Positions 52,612-61,413 of a stretch of DNA of 64,000 nt are shown one piece after another (within the stretch, counting starts at the first letter, position 1; every line of letters starts with the position of its first letter). The translations under genes were made by a program, and so were the position numbers. Under the pieces are notes generated by a model, which worked only from the letters and a program-made list of their open reading frames with translations, was not told the origin of the DNA and did not search any database. The DNA lies in assembly GCA_964553615.1 (NCBI GenBank), contig CAZKMA010000014.1, positions 1 to 64,000 on the forward strand, in the 5' to 3' direction. The stretch is from DATKUC01 sp964553615. GTDB taxonomy: Bacteria > Spirochaetota > Spirochaetia > DSM-27196 > DATKUC01.

Positions 52612-53037
52612 TTATTCAGATTTGATCTCGATGCTGCGGGGCTTCCCCTCCGGGGTTTTCTGAAGATCGAGAGTGAGAAGACCGTTGCTGAAGCGGGCGC
52701 TGATGTTCGTTGCGTCAACGTCCTTGGGCAGCACGAAACTCCGCTGAAAGCCGTTGGAATGTCGCTCACGTATCATGTAGCCGTTCAGGTTCTCATCCTT
52801 CTCCTCATTTGCTACTGAAGAGATAGTGAGCAGGTTCCCCTCCACCTTCACGTCGATGTCTTTTTCGCTCATGCCGGGGAGTTCCGCCTCGAGGACATAC
52901 CGGTCATCAAGTTCGCGCACATCCACTGCGGGAGTCTTGTGGAATGGACCCGGAACGTCGTTGAGAAATCGGTCAAAAACCCGATCGAAATTGTTCACCA
53001 GATTCCCGTTCGCGCGGGCACGTACCAGATAGTTCAT
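52612..53037 (-). CDS. Hsp20/alpha-crystallin small heat shock protein
   Basis: 141 residues; ATG 53037 with GGAGG six bases upstream. The alpha-crystallin domain (about residues 35-130) has VDVRELDDRYVLEAELPGM and ends ISARFSNGLLTLDLQK, then a C-terminal IEI motif that binds neighbouring subunits. It holds unfolding proteins under stress. Transcription probably starts from the sigma-54 promoter upstream, not a sigma-32 or HrcA/CIRCE site, none of which I see. Confidence 0.93.
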   Translation of the reverse strand: MNYLVRARANGNLVNNFDRVFDRFLNDVPGPFHKTPAVDVRELDDRYVLEAELPGMSEKDIDVKVEGNLLTISSVANEEKDENLNGYMIRERHSNGFQRSFVLPKDVDATNISARFSNGLLTLDLQKTPEGKPRSIEIKSE

Positions 53038-53076
53038 ACTGTACCTCCATACAATGTGTAATCTACACACTATATA

Positions 53077-53091
53077 GCAACAAACGTGCCA
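53077..53091 (-). promoter_or_regulatory. Sigma-54 promoter of hsp20
   Basis: The minus strand reads TGGCAC-GTTTG-TTGC, an exact -24/-12 match. The start of transcription would be near 53066, leaving a leader of about 29 bases with GGAGG. The A+T-rich stretch 53092-53145 upstream could bend DNA for an activator. 53038-53291 holds no gene. Confidence 0.78.
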
Positions 53092-53291
53092 ACTTTTAGT
53101 AAATGGAAATTAATATATATGCTATAAAGACTTATTATGATCCGAGTGATCGTATTCGGGTCCTTCAATCTGTGCGCGTCGTTCATCAATGAGCAAATAT
53201 GACTCAGTGTATCATTTTGGTCATTGTACTGTATCATAAATACTCAACTCCTGAGATGAACCGCTCGACACCTGTGCCCGGATGGCCATGT

Positions 53292-53657
53292 CTATCCAAG
53301 CAGCTTCCGCACGACCCCGAGGAGCTTCTCCGCGTCGAATGGCTTGACTATCCAACCGGTAGCTCCCGCGGCCTTTCCTTCAGACATCTTGCTGTCCTGA
53401 GACTCTGTGGTAAGTACGACCATCGGAATAAACTTGTACTCCGACAGTCCACGCGCCTGGCGGACCAGCTCAATTCCATCCATCTCCGGCATGTTTACGT
53501 CGGTCACCAGCATCTGGAAGCGGTCCTGCTTCATCCGGTTCAAACCTTCCGCGCCGTTTGCTGCCTGTGCAACCTCGTATCCTTCCTGTTCGAGAATGAA
53601 GGAGACACTCTGTCGTATGGCGGCCGAATCATCAACAATCAGGATCCTTTTTCCCAT
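53292..53657 (-). CDS. CheY-like single-domain response regulator
   Basis: 121 residues, only a receiver domain. Acidic pocket IVDDSAAIR, phospho-acceptor Asp in LVTDVNMPEMDG, Thr in VLTTES and Lys in WIVKPFDAEKL. The F-I-P-M-V-V stretch is chemotaxis-type. With no kinase or CheA nearby it must be phosphorylated by a distant system. GGAG precedes the ATG. Confidence 0.9.
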   Translation of the reverse strand: MGKRILIVDDSAAIRQSVSFILEQEGYEVAQAANGAEGLNRMKQDRFQMLVTDVNMPEMDGIELVRQARGLSEYKFIPMVVLTTESQDSKMSEGKAAGATGWIVKPFDAEKLLGVVRKLLG

Positions 53658-53728
53658 TCAGCTTCTCCGTCTGTTATACCTAATTTCTCCAATTATGCAG
53701 TATCTATTCAATTTCTGCAACCTTCTTC

Positions 53729-54364
53729 TCACGATATCAGGCTACTTTCCACGAAGGATATGCCATATTTCTGCATTTCACCACGCGCTCGGTCACACGA
53801 ACCTGCCGGGATATCGACTCCGCGCACGGCGTCGGAGATTACGGAGGTCCGAAACCCGAGTCGCTGCGCGTCCATTGCCGAGTAGAAGACGCACACGTCC
53901 TCGGCCAGACCACACAGGTACACCTCCGCGAATCCCAGCGCTTTCAGATACGCATCCAGCCCCGTGGAAGTGATGTGATCGTTCTCGAAGAATGCCGAGT
54001 AGGAATCCAGGTCCGGGCGGGTACCCTTGTGGAGGATGAGGTTGATGAACCGGGTATCCAGGTCAGGATGCAAATCAGCTCCGGATGTTGCCTGGACGCA
54101 GTGATCCGGCCAGAGAATCTGAGTGATGCCGGAGGCCGAGACAGTATCCATGGGCTTGCACCCCGGGTGGTGCGACGCAAAGGAAACATGCCCGGCGGGA
54201 TGCCAGTCCTTCGTTGCAACAACAAGAGAGAACAACGGCATAAGGCGATTGATTACCGGCACAATCCGGTCCCCCTCTGACACCGGGAGTGACCCACCGG
54301 GACAGAAGTCGTTCTGAACATCAACGACAATGAGCGCGCGACTATTCACCGGGGTATTTGACAT
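53729..54364 (-). CDS. pncA: Nicotinamidase
   Basis: 211 residues; GGAGG precedes the ATG. Converts nicotinamide to nicotinate. Triad D15 (VVDVQNDF), K113 (LHKGTRP) and C158 (LAEDVCV); metal ligands D53 and H55 in KDWHPAGHVSF and H88 in WPDHCVQ. With pncB at 17.7 kb it completes the salvage of nicotinamide to nicotinate mononucleotide. Confidence 0.95.
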   Translation of the reverse strand: MSNTPVNSRALIVVDVQNDFCPGGSLPVSEGDRIVPVINRLMPLFSLVVATKDWHPAGHVSFASHHPGCKPMDTVSASGITQILWPDHCVQATSGADLHPDLDTRFINLILHKGTRPDLDSYSAFFENDHITSTGLDAYLKALGFAEVYLCGLAEDVCVFYSAMDAQRLGFRTSVISDAVRGVDIPAGSCDRARGEMQKYGISFVESSLIS

Positions 54365-54422
54365 CTTCGCCTCCTGGACAAGAGACTACTACTGCAGATT
54401 ACCAAGAGCAAGATGGAGGGTT

Positions 54423-54428
54423 TATAAT
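54423..54428 (+). promoter_or_regulatory. -10 element six bases before the radical-SAM start
   Basis: A perfect TATAAT (54423-54428) is followed by six bases and the ATG at 54435. The -35 is weak. A GGAGG lies about 15 bases before the ATG, too far for normal use. Confidence 0.5.
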
Positions 54429-54434
54429 TGTTGC

Positions 54435-55316
54435 ATGCTCTTTCCTGCACGGCTATGTAATTCCGCTTCGGACGGCTCGGTGCACTGTAATCTCTGCGCA
54501 CATCGATGCCGGATTCAACCGGGCCACCACGGTATATGTGGTATCCGCACCAATATTGACGGCACACTCTATTCGACGACGTACGGTGATCCCATCGCCC
54601 TGCATATCGATCCAATAGAGAAGAAGCCGCTGTACCACTTCCTCCCCGGTACCCTTACCTATTCGATTGCCACGATTGGATGCAACTTTACCTGCGAGTT
54701 CTGTCAGAACTGGCAAATATCGCAACGAACGCAGGATGTGTCCGCCTCGGATCTTACCGGCCCACCGGCGGTTCCGCCGGAGGAGATTGTGCGCCGTGCC
54801 ATTGACGGCAGATGTCCGAGCATCTCTTTCACCTATACCGAACCAACCATCTTCTTTGAATATGCAATGGATATTGCACGAATTGCACACGACAATCGGC
54901 TGAAGAATATCTTTGTTACCAACGGCTACATGACCGAGGAGGCAATAGATGCCGCAGCTCCCTGGCTGGATGCGGCGAATATCGATCTCAAGAGCTTCCG
55001 CGAGGAGTTCTACCGCAAACGATGCGGCGGACATGTCCAACCGGTGAAGGACTCAATCCGCAACATGGTTGCTCGTGGCATATGGGTAGAGGTCACAACG
55101 CTCCTGATACCGGGGGAAAACGACTCGGAGAACGAGCTCAAGAGTATTGCAGCCTTTCTCCGGACGGTCTCCGCGGACCTGCCCTGGCATATTACGCGGT
55201 TTCATCCCGACTACCGCTTCCTCGCCGCTGCGGAGACGCCGTACGACACCCTTCAGCGTGCGAAACAGATCGGGCTCGATGCCGGCCTGCGGAATGTATA
55301 CATTGGAAACGTTTGA
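54435..55316 (+). CDS. AmmeMemoRadiSam-system radical-SAM enzyme
   Basis: 293 residues. CNLCAHRCRIQPGHHGICGIR near the N-terminus gives extra cluster ligands; the radical-SAM motif is CNFTCEFCQNW (C-x3-C-x2-C), followed by SFTYTEPTIFFEYA and FVTNGYMTEEA. In other genomes it sits with AMMECR1 and Memo proteins; neither is next to it here, so it is an orphan. The reaction of this system is not established. The longer open frame upstream is not conserved. Confidence 0.88.
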   Translation: MLFPARLCNSASDGSVHCNLCAHRCRIQPGHHGICGIRTNIDGTLYSTTYGDPIALHIDPIEKKPLYHFLPGTLTYSIATIGCNFTCEFCQNWQISQRTQDVSASDLTGPPAVPPEEIVRRAIDGRCPSISFTYTEPTIFFEYAMDIARIAHDNRLKNIFVTNGYMTEEAIDAAAPWLDAANIDLKSFREEFYRKRCGGHVQPVKDSIRNMVARGIWVEVTTLLIPGENDSENELKSIAAFLRTVSADLPWHITRFHPDYRFLAAAETPYDTLQRAKQIGLDAGLRNVYIGNV

Positions 55317-55380
55317 ACCATAGCTTCTTTTCGCCGGTCATTCCCGCTATATTGATACCTGAGCACAGGAGGATACTCCA

Positions 55381-58245
55381 ATGAGGTTACGACCAAACGG
55401 ACATGGCCGAAAAATTACGTCTATCCCGTCGATTTTCTTTATCTCCCTTTTCCTCCTGCTTCCGTCCTTCCTTTCGGCGGAAGGCGCACGCGAATACGTG
55501 CATGCCCAGACCCGGGCAATTCCACTGTCCCCCGATGTCCTGCATGGAAGACTCCCGAACGGACTCACGTATTACATCCGCAAGAATTCTGTTCCCGACA
55601 AACACGCATCTCTCCGCCTTGTAGTGAACGCCGGTTCAGTCCTTGAATCCGACGATCAGCGCGGCCTGGCCCACTTCCTGGAACACATGGCGTTCAATGG
55701 AACGGAGAAATTTGCAAAGAACGAGGTGGTGAAGTTTCTCGAGTCGCTCGGAATGGAGTTCGGCCCGGACACGAACGCCTACACCACGTTTGATGAAACG
55801 GTATACAAACTCGAAGCAAGTACGGATAAGCCGGGAACCGTAGAGACTTCGCTTGACATTCTTTCTCAGTGGGCCGGCCATATGACGCTCGACAGCACGG
55901 AAATTGACAAGGAGCGTGGTGTTATCCTGGAAGAATGGCGACAGGGTCGTGGCGCGGCCTCCCGCATGAGGGATAAGCAATTCCCGATTCTCTTCCGCGG
56001 ATCGCGATACGCCGAGCGACTTCCCATAGGAGACCCGGCAATAATCCGCAACTTCAAATACGAGGCACTGCGCCGATTCTATCACGACTGGTATCGCCCG
56101 GATCTCATGGCGGTTATTGCAGTCGGAGACGTCGACCCGGTATCCGTGCAGAGGCTCATAGAACGATACTTCGCTCCCCTCGAGAACCCTCCGAATGAGA
56201 GAGTTCGCACACTCCTGCCCGTACCTGACCACCATGCAGTTCGGTATGCACCCGTTTCGGATCCGGAAGCGACCTACGACACGGTGAGCATCTACAACCT
56301 CGCTCCGCCCGACCGACTGGTAAGTGAAGAAGACTACCGGAACATGCTCAAGGTGCGCCTCTTCGAACTCATGGCAAACATGCGGCTCGACGAGGAATCA
56401 CAGAAATCGGACTCACCATTCCTGTATGCCGGCGCGTCGTCCGGAAACATCGTGCGGACAAAGAGCGCACGAACGCTTGCGGCAGTGGTCAAGCCCGGCA
56501 AGATAGAGGCAGGCCTGACTGCGCTCGCGCTCGAAGCACGGCGAATGAGTCAACTCGGGTTCACGCAGACCGAGTTTGAACTCGCCAGGAGTCAGCTCAT
56601 GCAGGGCATCCTCCAGGCGTACAACGAACGTCGGAAGACCGACTCAGAGCGTATTGCACAGGAGTACATCCGCAATTTCCTGACCGGAGAGGCATCCCCG
56701 GGGATCGGCTACGAATATGAGCTGTATCAGAAATTGGTGCCGGGAATAGGACTCCCCGAGGTCAACGCGCTTGCGAAGGCCTATCTCGAAGAGGGCGACC
56801 GGGTGGTGCTGGTAAACGCCGTTGCGAAAGACGGTACCTCCCTTCCAACAGAGGCAGAACTCGCCTCCGCAATTGCGAGTGCAGATTCAATTCCGCTGGT
56901 CCAGGTCAAAGAAGGGAATTTCGACCGGCCGCTCATGGCAAAAGAGCCGACGCCCGGTTCAATAGTACGTGAAGAAACGCTTACTGACACCGGCATTGTT
57001 CACTGGACTCTGTCAAACGGTGCGCAGGTGTACCTGAAACCTACCCAATTCAAGGACGATCAGATCCTGTTCAGCGCCTACAGCCGCGGAGGAACGAGCC
57101 GGGTGCAGGATAAGGATTTCGTTACCGCCACCCAGGCAGCCTCAATTGCTTCCGAATCCGGACTTGGAGACTGGAGCCGCGTTGACCTTGAACGAAAGCT
57201 GGCGGGCAGGAACGTGTCCGTATCGCCATATATCGGGACTCTGACCGAGGGGTTGACCGGCAATTCGTCAACAGAAGACACCCCACTTCTGTTCCAGCTC
57301 ATCTCAATGACCTTCATGGAACCACGGTTCGATCGAGGCGCCTACAATACCTACATTCAGCGACTCACCGCGAAGGTGGAAAATCAGAACAGGCAGCCCG
57401 ATTTTCAGTTCACCGAACGGGTGCAGCAGCTGCTGACCGACAATAACTTTCGCGCCCGCGCGCTGAACGTTGAACGTATAGGGGCAATCAATTTCGACTC
57501 TGCACAGCGGATCTACCGTGAACGGTTTGCAGACCCGGGGAACTTCACCTACTTCTTTGTGGGAAATATCGATCCGGTGAAATTCCGCCCGCTTGTGACC
57601 CGATATATTGCAGGCATGCCTTCAGTCAAGCGCACCGAGAGCTTCAGAGATCCGGGAATCCGCTATTCCACCACAGTGAAGAAGGATACCGTTACTGCCG
57701 GAAGCGAGCCGAAGAGCCGGATTGCAATAATCTTCACCGGAAAACGGCGATGGGAGCGGGAACAGAACTACCTGCTCAGGGCCATGTCCGAGATCCTGAC
57801 CATGCGTTTGCTCGAGGTAATCCGCGAGGACAAGAGCGGCGCATACTCGATTGGCGCCAGCGCAGGATGGGAACCGTACCTGGATAATCAGTACGTTGTG
57901 GAAATTTCCTTTGGAGCCGATCCGGCACGGGCGCAAGAGCTTACGGCACAGGTGTTTGGGATTCTCTCCGATTTCAAGCGGAATCTGATTGATCCGTCCT
58001 ACATTGAACGGGCACAGGCAACCGAGAGATCGGCGTATGAGACATCCATGCAGGAGAACAATTTCTGGCTGCAGAACCTTCAGAATTTGAATCTGCACGA
58101 GCGACCATTCACCGATCTGCTCACCTACCCCAGGCTCCTCGCTACCCTTACGCCGGAAGCAGTACGGGACGCGGCAAACAGCTTCCTGAACTCAGACAGT
58201 TACGTTCAGGTCATTCTCTACCCCGCCGAAGCCGGGAAAGAGTGA
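55381..58245 (+). CDS. M16 family zinc metallopeptidase, two-domain, secreted
   Basis: 954 residues. AGGAGG precedes the ATG. The signal is about residues 10-34 (SIFFISLFLLLPSFLSAEG). The inverted zinc motif HFLEH is at 98-102, with the distal Glu about 75 residues later. Four M16-type domains (N-terminal catalytic, inactive partners) fit the PqqL/zinc-protease periplasmic subgroup. It degrades peptides in the periplasm or at the surface; function here is unknown. A hairpin follows the stop. Confidence 0.92.
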   Translation: MRLRPNGHGRKITSIPSIFFISLFLLLPSFLSAEGAREYVHAQTRAIPLSPDVLHGRLPNGLTYYIRKNSVPDKHASLRLVVNAGSVLESDDQRGLAHFLEHMAFNGTEKFAKNEVVKFLESLGMEFGPDTNAYTTFDETVYKLEASTDKPGTVETSLDILSQWAGHMTLDSTEIDKERGVILEEWRQGRGAASRMRDKQFPILFRGSRYAERLPIGDPAIIRNFKYEALRRFYHDWYRPDLMAVIAVGDVDPVSVQRLIERYFAPLENPPNERVRTLLPVPDHHAVRYAPVSDPEATYDTVSIYNLAPPDRLVSEEDYRNMLKVRLFELMANMRLDEESQKSDSPFLYAGASSGNIVRTKSARTLAAVVKPGKIEAGLTALALEARRMSQLGFTQTEFELARSQLMQGILQAYNERRKTDSERIAQEYIRNFLTGEASPGIGYEYELYQKLVPGIGLPEVNALAKAYLEEGDRVVLVNAVAKDGTSLPTEAELASAIASADSIPLVQVKEGNFDRPLMAKEPTPGSIVREETLTDTGIVHWTLSNGAQVYLKPTQFKDDQILFSAYSRGGTSRVQDKDFVTATQAASIASESGLGDWSRVDLERKLAGRNVSVSPYIGTLTEGLTGNSSTEDTPLLFQLISMTFMEPRFDRGAYNTYIQRLTAKVENQNRQPDFQFTERVQQLLTDNNFRARALNVERIGAINFDSAQRIYRERFADPGNFTYFFVGNIDPVKFRPLVTRYIAGMPSVKRTESFRDPGIRYSTTVKKDTVTAGSEPKSRIAIIFTGKRRWEREQNYLLRAMSEILTMRLLEVIREDKSGAYSIGASAGWEPYLDNQYVVEISFGADPARAQELTAQVFGILSDFKRNLIDPSYIERAQATERSAYETSMQENNFWLQNLQNLNLHERPFTDLLTYPRLLATLTPEAVRDAANSFLNSDSYVQVILYPAEAGKE

Positions 58246-58247
58246 AA

Positions 58248-58284
58248 GCACCCGAACCGGTCAGGATCTGGACGGCTCGGGTGC
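58248..58284 (-). terminator. Hairpin shared by convergent gene ends
   Basis: GCACCCGA (58248-58255) pairs with TCGGGTGC (58277-58284); on the minus strand it is followed by TTTCACTCTTTCC. The minus-strand gene stops inside its loop. T-tract is weak. Confidence 0.4.
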
Positions 58285-58680
58285 GCGCGGAATGGAATCT
58301 CGGTCCGACTGCACTCCGGCCATCCCGTCCATCTTGAGATATCCGGCAATTCGGTCGATTCGCTTTTCCAGAAGCGCATAGAGAGCAGGTACGTATCCCC
58401 GTTGCGAGAGCCGGTCGCGCAGGTCGTGCTTAATGAGTTCGGCAACCTCGTCCACCGACTGAACATCGTGACTTTCAAGGTCCGGACAACCGTGGAGACA
58501 GTCTTCGAGCCCGAGCACTTCGTTGCGAAGAATGGCAAGGTTCTCCTGGTAGACATAGTCGGTAATTAATCGATGTTCATGACGATCGTTGATGACCTCT
58601 ATGAACAGTTTCAGGTCATCATGAAGATCCTCGATCTCTATGAGCAGAATGCTCCGGAACCTCTTGTAGACATCCTTCAT
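58261..58680 (-). CDS. Helical protein of unknown function, divergent from recQ
   Basis: 139 residues from ATG 58680, preceded by GAGGAGG. It is the true beginning of what looks like a 500-codon open frame that continues antisense to recQ; only this C-terminal part has a ribosome site and protein-like composition. It is helical and acidic (IEIEDLHDDLKLFIEVIND, AILRNEVLGLEDCLHG). No family recognised. Confidence 0.6.
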   Translation of the reverse strand: MKDVYKRFRSILLIEIEDLHDDLKLFIEVINDRHEHRLITDYVYQENLAILRNEVLGLEDCLHGCPDLESHDVQSVDEVAELIKHDLRDRLSQRGYVPALYALLEKRIDRIAGYLKMDGMAGVQSDRDSIPRAPEPSRS

Positions 58681-58782
58681 TCCCGCCTCCTCTGCCCCTT
58701 CTTTCACGTTACACCCACTTGGTCCCCCACGCAAGAAGCAACTGCGCAATATCGCTGTGAGGAGATGCAAGAGGTGAACAGC

Positions 58783-60453
58783 ATGGACCGGATGACCACG
58801 AATGGTGCAGATGAACCCAATGTGCCGGACCCCCTGAACCAGATGGCTTCCAATCTGCTCGGCGTGCAGTACCTCTATCCCTATCAACGACTCATAGTAA
58901 ACAACATTCTCGAGGCGGCCGAAGAGTGGCGCACACTGCACGATCAGGAAAACAGAAAAGAGGAGGAGCTCACGGACCGCTATGAGGCATTTCGATCGCA
59001 AATAGCAATCCTTCCTACCGGCTCCGGCAAATCCCTCTGTTTTCAACTTCCCGCGCCCCTTCTGCATGGCCCCACCGTTGTGGTATTTCCGCTTCTTTCG
59101 CTCATGGCAGACCAGGAACGACGCCTGGCCGACGGAAGTGTAACCGCGAGGGTCCTGCGTGGTGGCCAGACGTCGGCCGAGCGAAACCGCATCTGGAAGG
59201 AAGTTATGGACGGCACGGTCTGCATGCTTCTTACCAATCCGGAAACCCTCTGCAATGAACGGGTCATTTCCCGTCTCAGGCGTGCCCAATGCGCCCACGT
59301 TGTCGTGGATGAAGCACACTGTGTTTCCGAATGGGGCGAGACCTTCCGGCCGAAGTACCGAGAGCTTGCATCCGCACTTGAACGGCTTCAAGTCCCGCTG
59401 GTAACCGCATTTACTGCAACCGCATCGCCGACAGTCCTCTCTGCGGTCAAGGAAATTCTCTTCCAGAATGCGGAAGTTCAGCTCATCGAAGCGAATCCCG
59501 ACCGACCGAACATAACATACCGCGTAGTTCCCTCCATCGCGCCGCTTCATACGGTGGCAAAGCTCCTCGGAGCGGAACGTGAGGAAGCAAAGTTGGTTCT
59601 GCGACCGAAACCGAACGACTATCCGCCGGAAATGCCCCGTTATCCCGAGTTCGCTCCGGTCCGACGACCTGTTGTTGTGTTCTGCCGTACGCGAAAGCGC
59701 GCCGAACTCGTTGCCGACTACCTTCGGGGCCGCAGCGAGGAGAGGGAAATCTTCTTCTATCACGCCGGGCTTTCACGGGAGGAGAAGAACCGGATTGAAA
59801 ACTGGTTCCATGCATCCACGGACGGCGTCCTCTGCGCGACATGCGCCTACGGTATGGGGGTCGACAAGAAGAACATCCGGACCGTCATACATTTCGACAC
59901 ACCCGCGACCATAGAAGCGTATATCCAGGAAGCAGGCCGTGCGGGGCGGGACCGAAATCATGCCGAAGCGATCCTTGTTGTCGGTACGGAGGGCAGCAGG
60001 GATTCGCAGGCCGCTGACAGTGCGCGGGAAGGAGAAGACGAAGCGGAACGTATGAGGCAGACCCGTCAGCGCCAGATGGATCAGTACGCCAGGTCGCTCA
60101 TCTGCCGGCGAAGATACCTGCTTTCCCTGCTTGGCACCGAACCGGAAGCCTGTTTCGGCTGTGACATCTGCAATGGAACCTCCATACAAACACCCGATGG
60201 AAAGACGCAGATCCGGAAATTGCTCCGTCGCGCGCCGAGGCGATACACACGCGCTCTTGCGGCCGAACGGCTCACCAAATGCGCGCGGGACGCGCGGAAA
60301 CGACCCGCACTGGACCCTTCATGGACGCTGGAAGATGCGGAAGATGCCATTACAGCACTCGAACGGTCCGGATGCATCCATCAGTATCGCCACGGACCAT
60401 GGAGACACCTGCTCAGTGCACGCCGAGAAAAAAAGCCGGTGCGCGTAACCTGA
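58783..60453 (+). CDS. recQ: ATP-dependent DNA helicase RecQ
   Basis: 556 residues. 3'-5' helicase. Walker A LPTGSGKSLCFQLPA, DEAH box VVVDEAHCVSEWG, motif III TAFTATAS, motif V-VI GMGVDKKNIR and QEAGRAGRDR. Zinc-binding part has CRRRYLLSLLG and CFGCDIC. No HRDC domain is visible at the C-terminus. The start is ATG 58783 with GAGGT; open frame before it overlaps the divergent gene. Two long insertions with Glu/Arg rich sequence are near residues 320-350 and 455-480. Confidence 0.92.
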   Translation: MDRMTTNGADEPNVPDPLNQMASNLLGVQYLYPYQRLIVNNILEAAEEWRTLHDQENRKEEELTDRYEAFRSQIAILPTGSGKSLCFQLPAPLLHGPTVVVFPLLSLMADQERRLADGSVTARVLRGGQTSAERNRIWKEVMDGTVCMLLTNPETLCNERVISRLRRAQCAHVVVDEAHCVSEWGETFRPKYRELASALERLQVPLVTAFTATASPTVLSAVKEILFQNAEVQLIEANPDRPNITYRVVPSIAPLHTVAKLLGAEREEAKLVLRPKPNDYPPEMPRYPEFAPVRRPVVVFCRTRKRAELVADYLRGRSEEREIFFYHAGLSREEKNRIENWFHASTDGVLCATCAYGMGVDKKNIRTVIHFDTPATIEAYIQEAGRAGRDRNHAEAILVVGTEGSRDSQAADSAREGEDEAERMRQTRQRQMDQYARSLICRRRYLLSLLGTEPEACFGCDICNGTSIQTPDGKTQIRKLLRRAPRRYTRALAAERLTKCARDARKRPALDPSWTLEDAEDAITALERSGCIHQYRHGPWRHLLSARREKKPVRVT

Positions 60454-60473
60454 ACCGGAAAAATGCACGGCGG

Positions 60474-60503
60474 TTGACCTCGACACCGGAAAGCCAGTAT
60501 AAA
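60474..60503 (+). promoter_or_regulatory. Promoter placing transcription start at the GTG of the PhnP-like gene
   Basis: TTGACC (60474-60479), 18 bases, TATAAA (60498-60503), six bases, GTG at 60510. Same TTGACC-N18 arrangement as at 52510-52539. Confidence 0.6.
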
Positions 60504-60509
60504 CACGGG

Positions 60510-61310
60510 GTGAAAGTGACGCTCCTTGGAACCGGGACCTCGCACGGAATCCCGGTTGTTGGTTGTACCTGCGCCGTCTGCCGCTCCGAGAATCCCCGGA
60601 ACAGCCGAATGAGGTGCTCGGTTCATCTTCAAACCGAATCAACCTCCGTAATAATCGATACCACCCCGGAATTCCGCCTTCAAGCGCTCCGGGCCGGCTT
60701 GAACCGGCTCGATGCAGTCGTCCTGACCCATGCACATGCAGATCATATCCACGGGCTCGACGACATTCGACCGTTCAGCTACCATGCTCCCATACCGCTT
60801 TACGGTAGTCGGCCCACCCTTGAAGAGATCAGGGAGCGGTTTTCCTATATCTTCCGTACGACGCAGAAGGGAGGCGGTAAACCAAGAATCGAACCGATTG
60901 CGGTGGATGCCTCGCCGTTCCGGGTACGAGATCTGACCTTCACTCCGCTTCCGGTGCTCCATGGCAACCTGCGCATCCTTGGCTACCGCGTTGGTCCATT
61001 TGCCTACATTACCGATTGCAGCAAAATGCCGGAGGAGACGCTTCAACTGCTCGAAGGGGTCGAGGTACTGGTACTGAATGCGTTGCGATATACGCCGCAT
61101 CCCACTCACCTCTCAATCGACGAGGCGCTCTCGTTAATCGAGGTCATAAAGCCTCGAGCGGGTTATCTGACGCATCTTTGCCACGACATCGATCACGAAA
61201 TGCTCGCGCAGGATCTGACCCGAAGGCATGCACGGGGCGAAACCTCGGTGCTGGTTGAACCGGCCTATGACGGCCTCGTTCTGGACGTCCCCGGCGCAAC
61301 CGGAAGATAG
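60510..61310 (+). CDS. Metallo-beta-lactamase fold phosphodiesterase, PhnP-like
   Basis: 266 residues. Metal motif HAHADHIHG (about residues 74-82), preceded by TSVIIDTTPEFR and followed by HLCHD near the C-terminus. The extra Cys motif VVGCTCAVC matches the second zinc site of PhnP, which hydrolyses 5-phosphoribosyl 1,2-cyclic phosphate. No phn gene is nearby, so the substrate may be a different cyclic phosphate. GTG start lies just after a promoter. Confidence 0.85.
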   Translation: MKVTLLGTGTSHGIPVVGCTCAVCRSENPRNSRMRCSVHLQTESTSVIIDTTPEFRLQALRAGLNRLDAVVLTHAHADHIHGLDDIRPFSYHAPIPLYGSRPTLEEIRERFSYIFRTTQKGGGKPRIEPIAVDASPFRVRDLTFTPLPVLHGNLRILGYRVGPFAYITDCSKMPEETLQLLEGVEVLVLNALRYTPHPTHLSIDEALSLIEVIKPRAGYLTHLCHDIDHEMLAQDLTRRHARGETSVLVEPAYDGLVLDVPGATGR

Positions 61311-61332
61311 TATCAACACGCTTGTTGATACT
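61309..61332. promoter_or_regulatory. Perfect 24-bp dyad upstream of the Rrf2 gene
   Basis: AGTATCAACA and TGTTGATACT are separated by four bases (61309-61318 and 61323-61332). It begins at the stop codon of the preceding gene. No T-tract follows, so an operator is as likely as a terminator. The next 22 bases repeat GATACTTCAAT twice. Confidence 0.55.
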
Positions 61333-61350
61333 TCAATGATACTTCAATGG

Positions 61351-61379
61351 TTGACACCGAAATCTCATGTATGTAGATT
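61351..61379 (+). promoter_or_regulatory. Sigma-70 promoter of the Rrf2 gene
   Basis: TTGACA (61351-61356), 17 bases, TAGATT (61374-61379). The start near 61386 gives a leader with AAGGAG before ATG 61414. Confidence 0.78.
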
Positions 61380-61413
61380 GAGTTTAAAGGCTTTTCGCTC
61401 AAAGGAGTTCGAT

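Noticed and set aside
58681..59763. Upstream two thirds of the long antisense frame in recQ
   Set aside because: Protein sequence is Cys/Arg/Gly-rich and has no start signal, while recQ on the other strand shows all helicase motifs.
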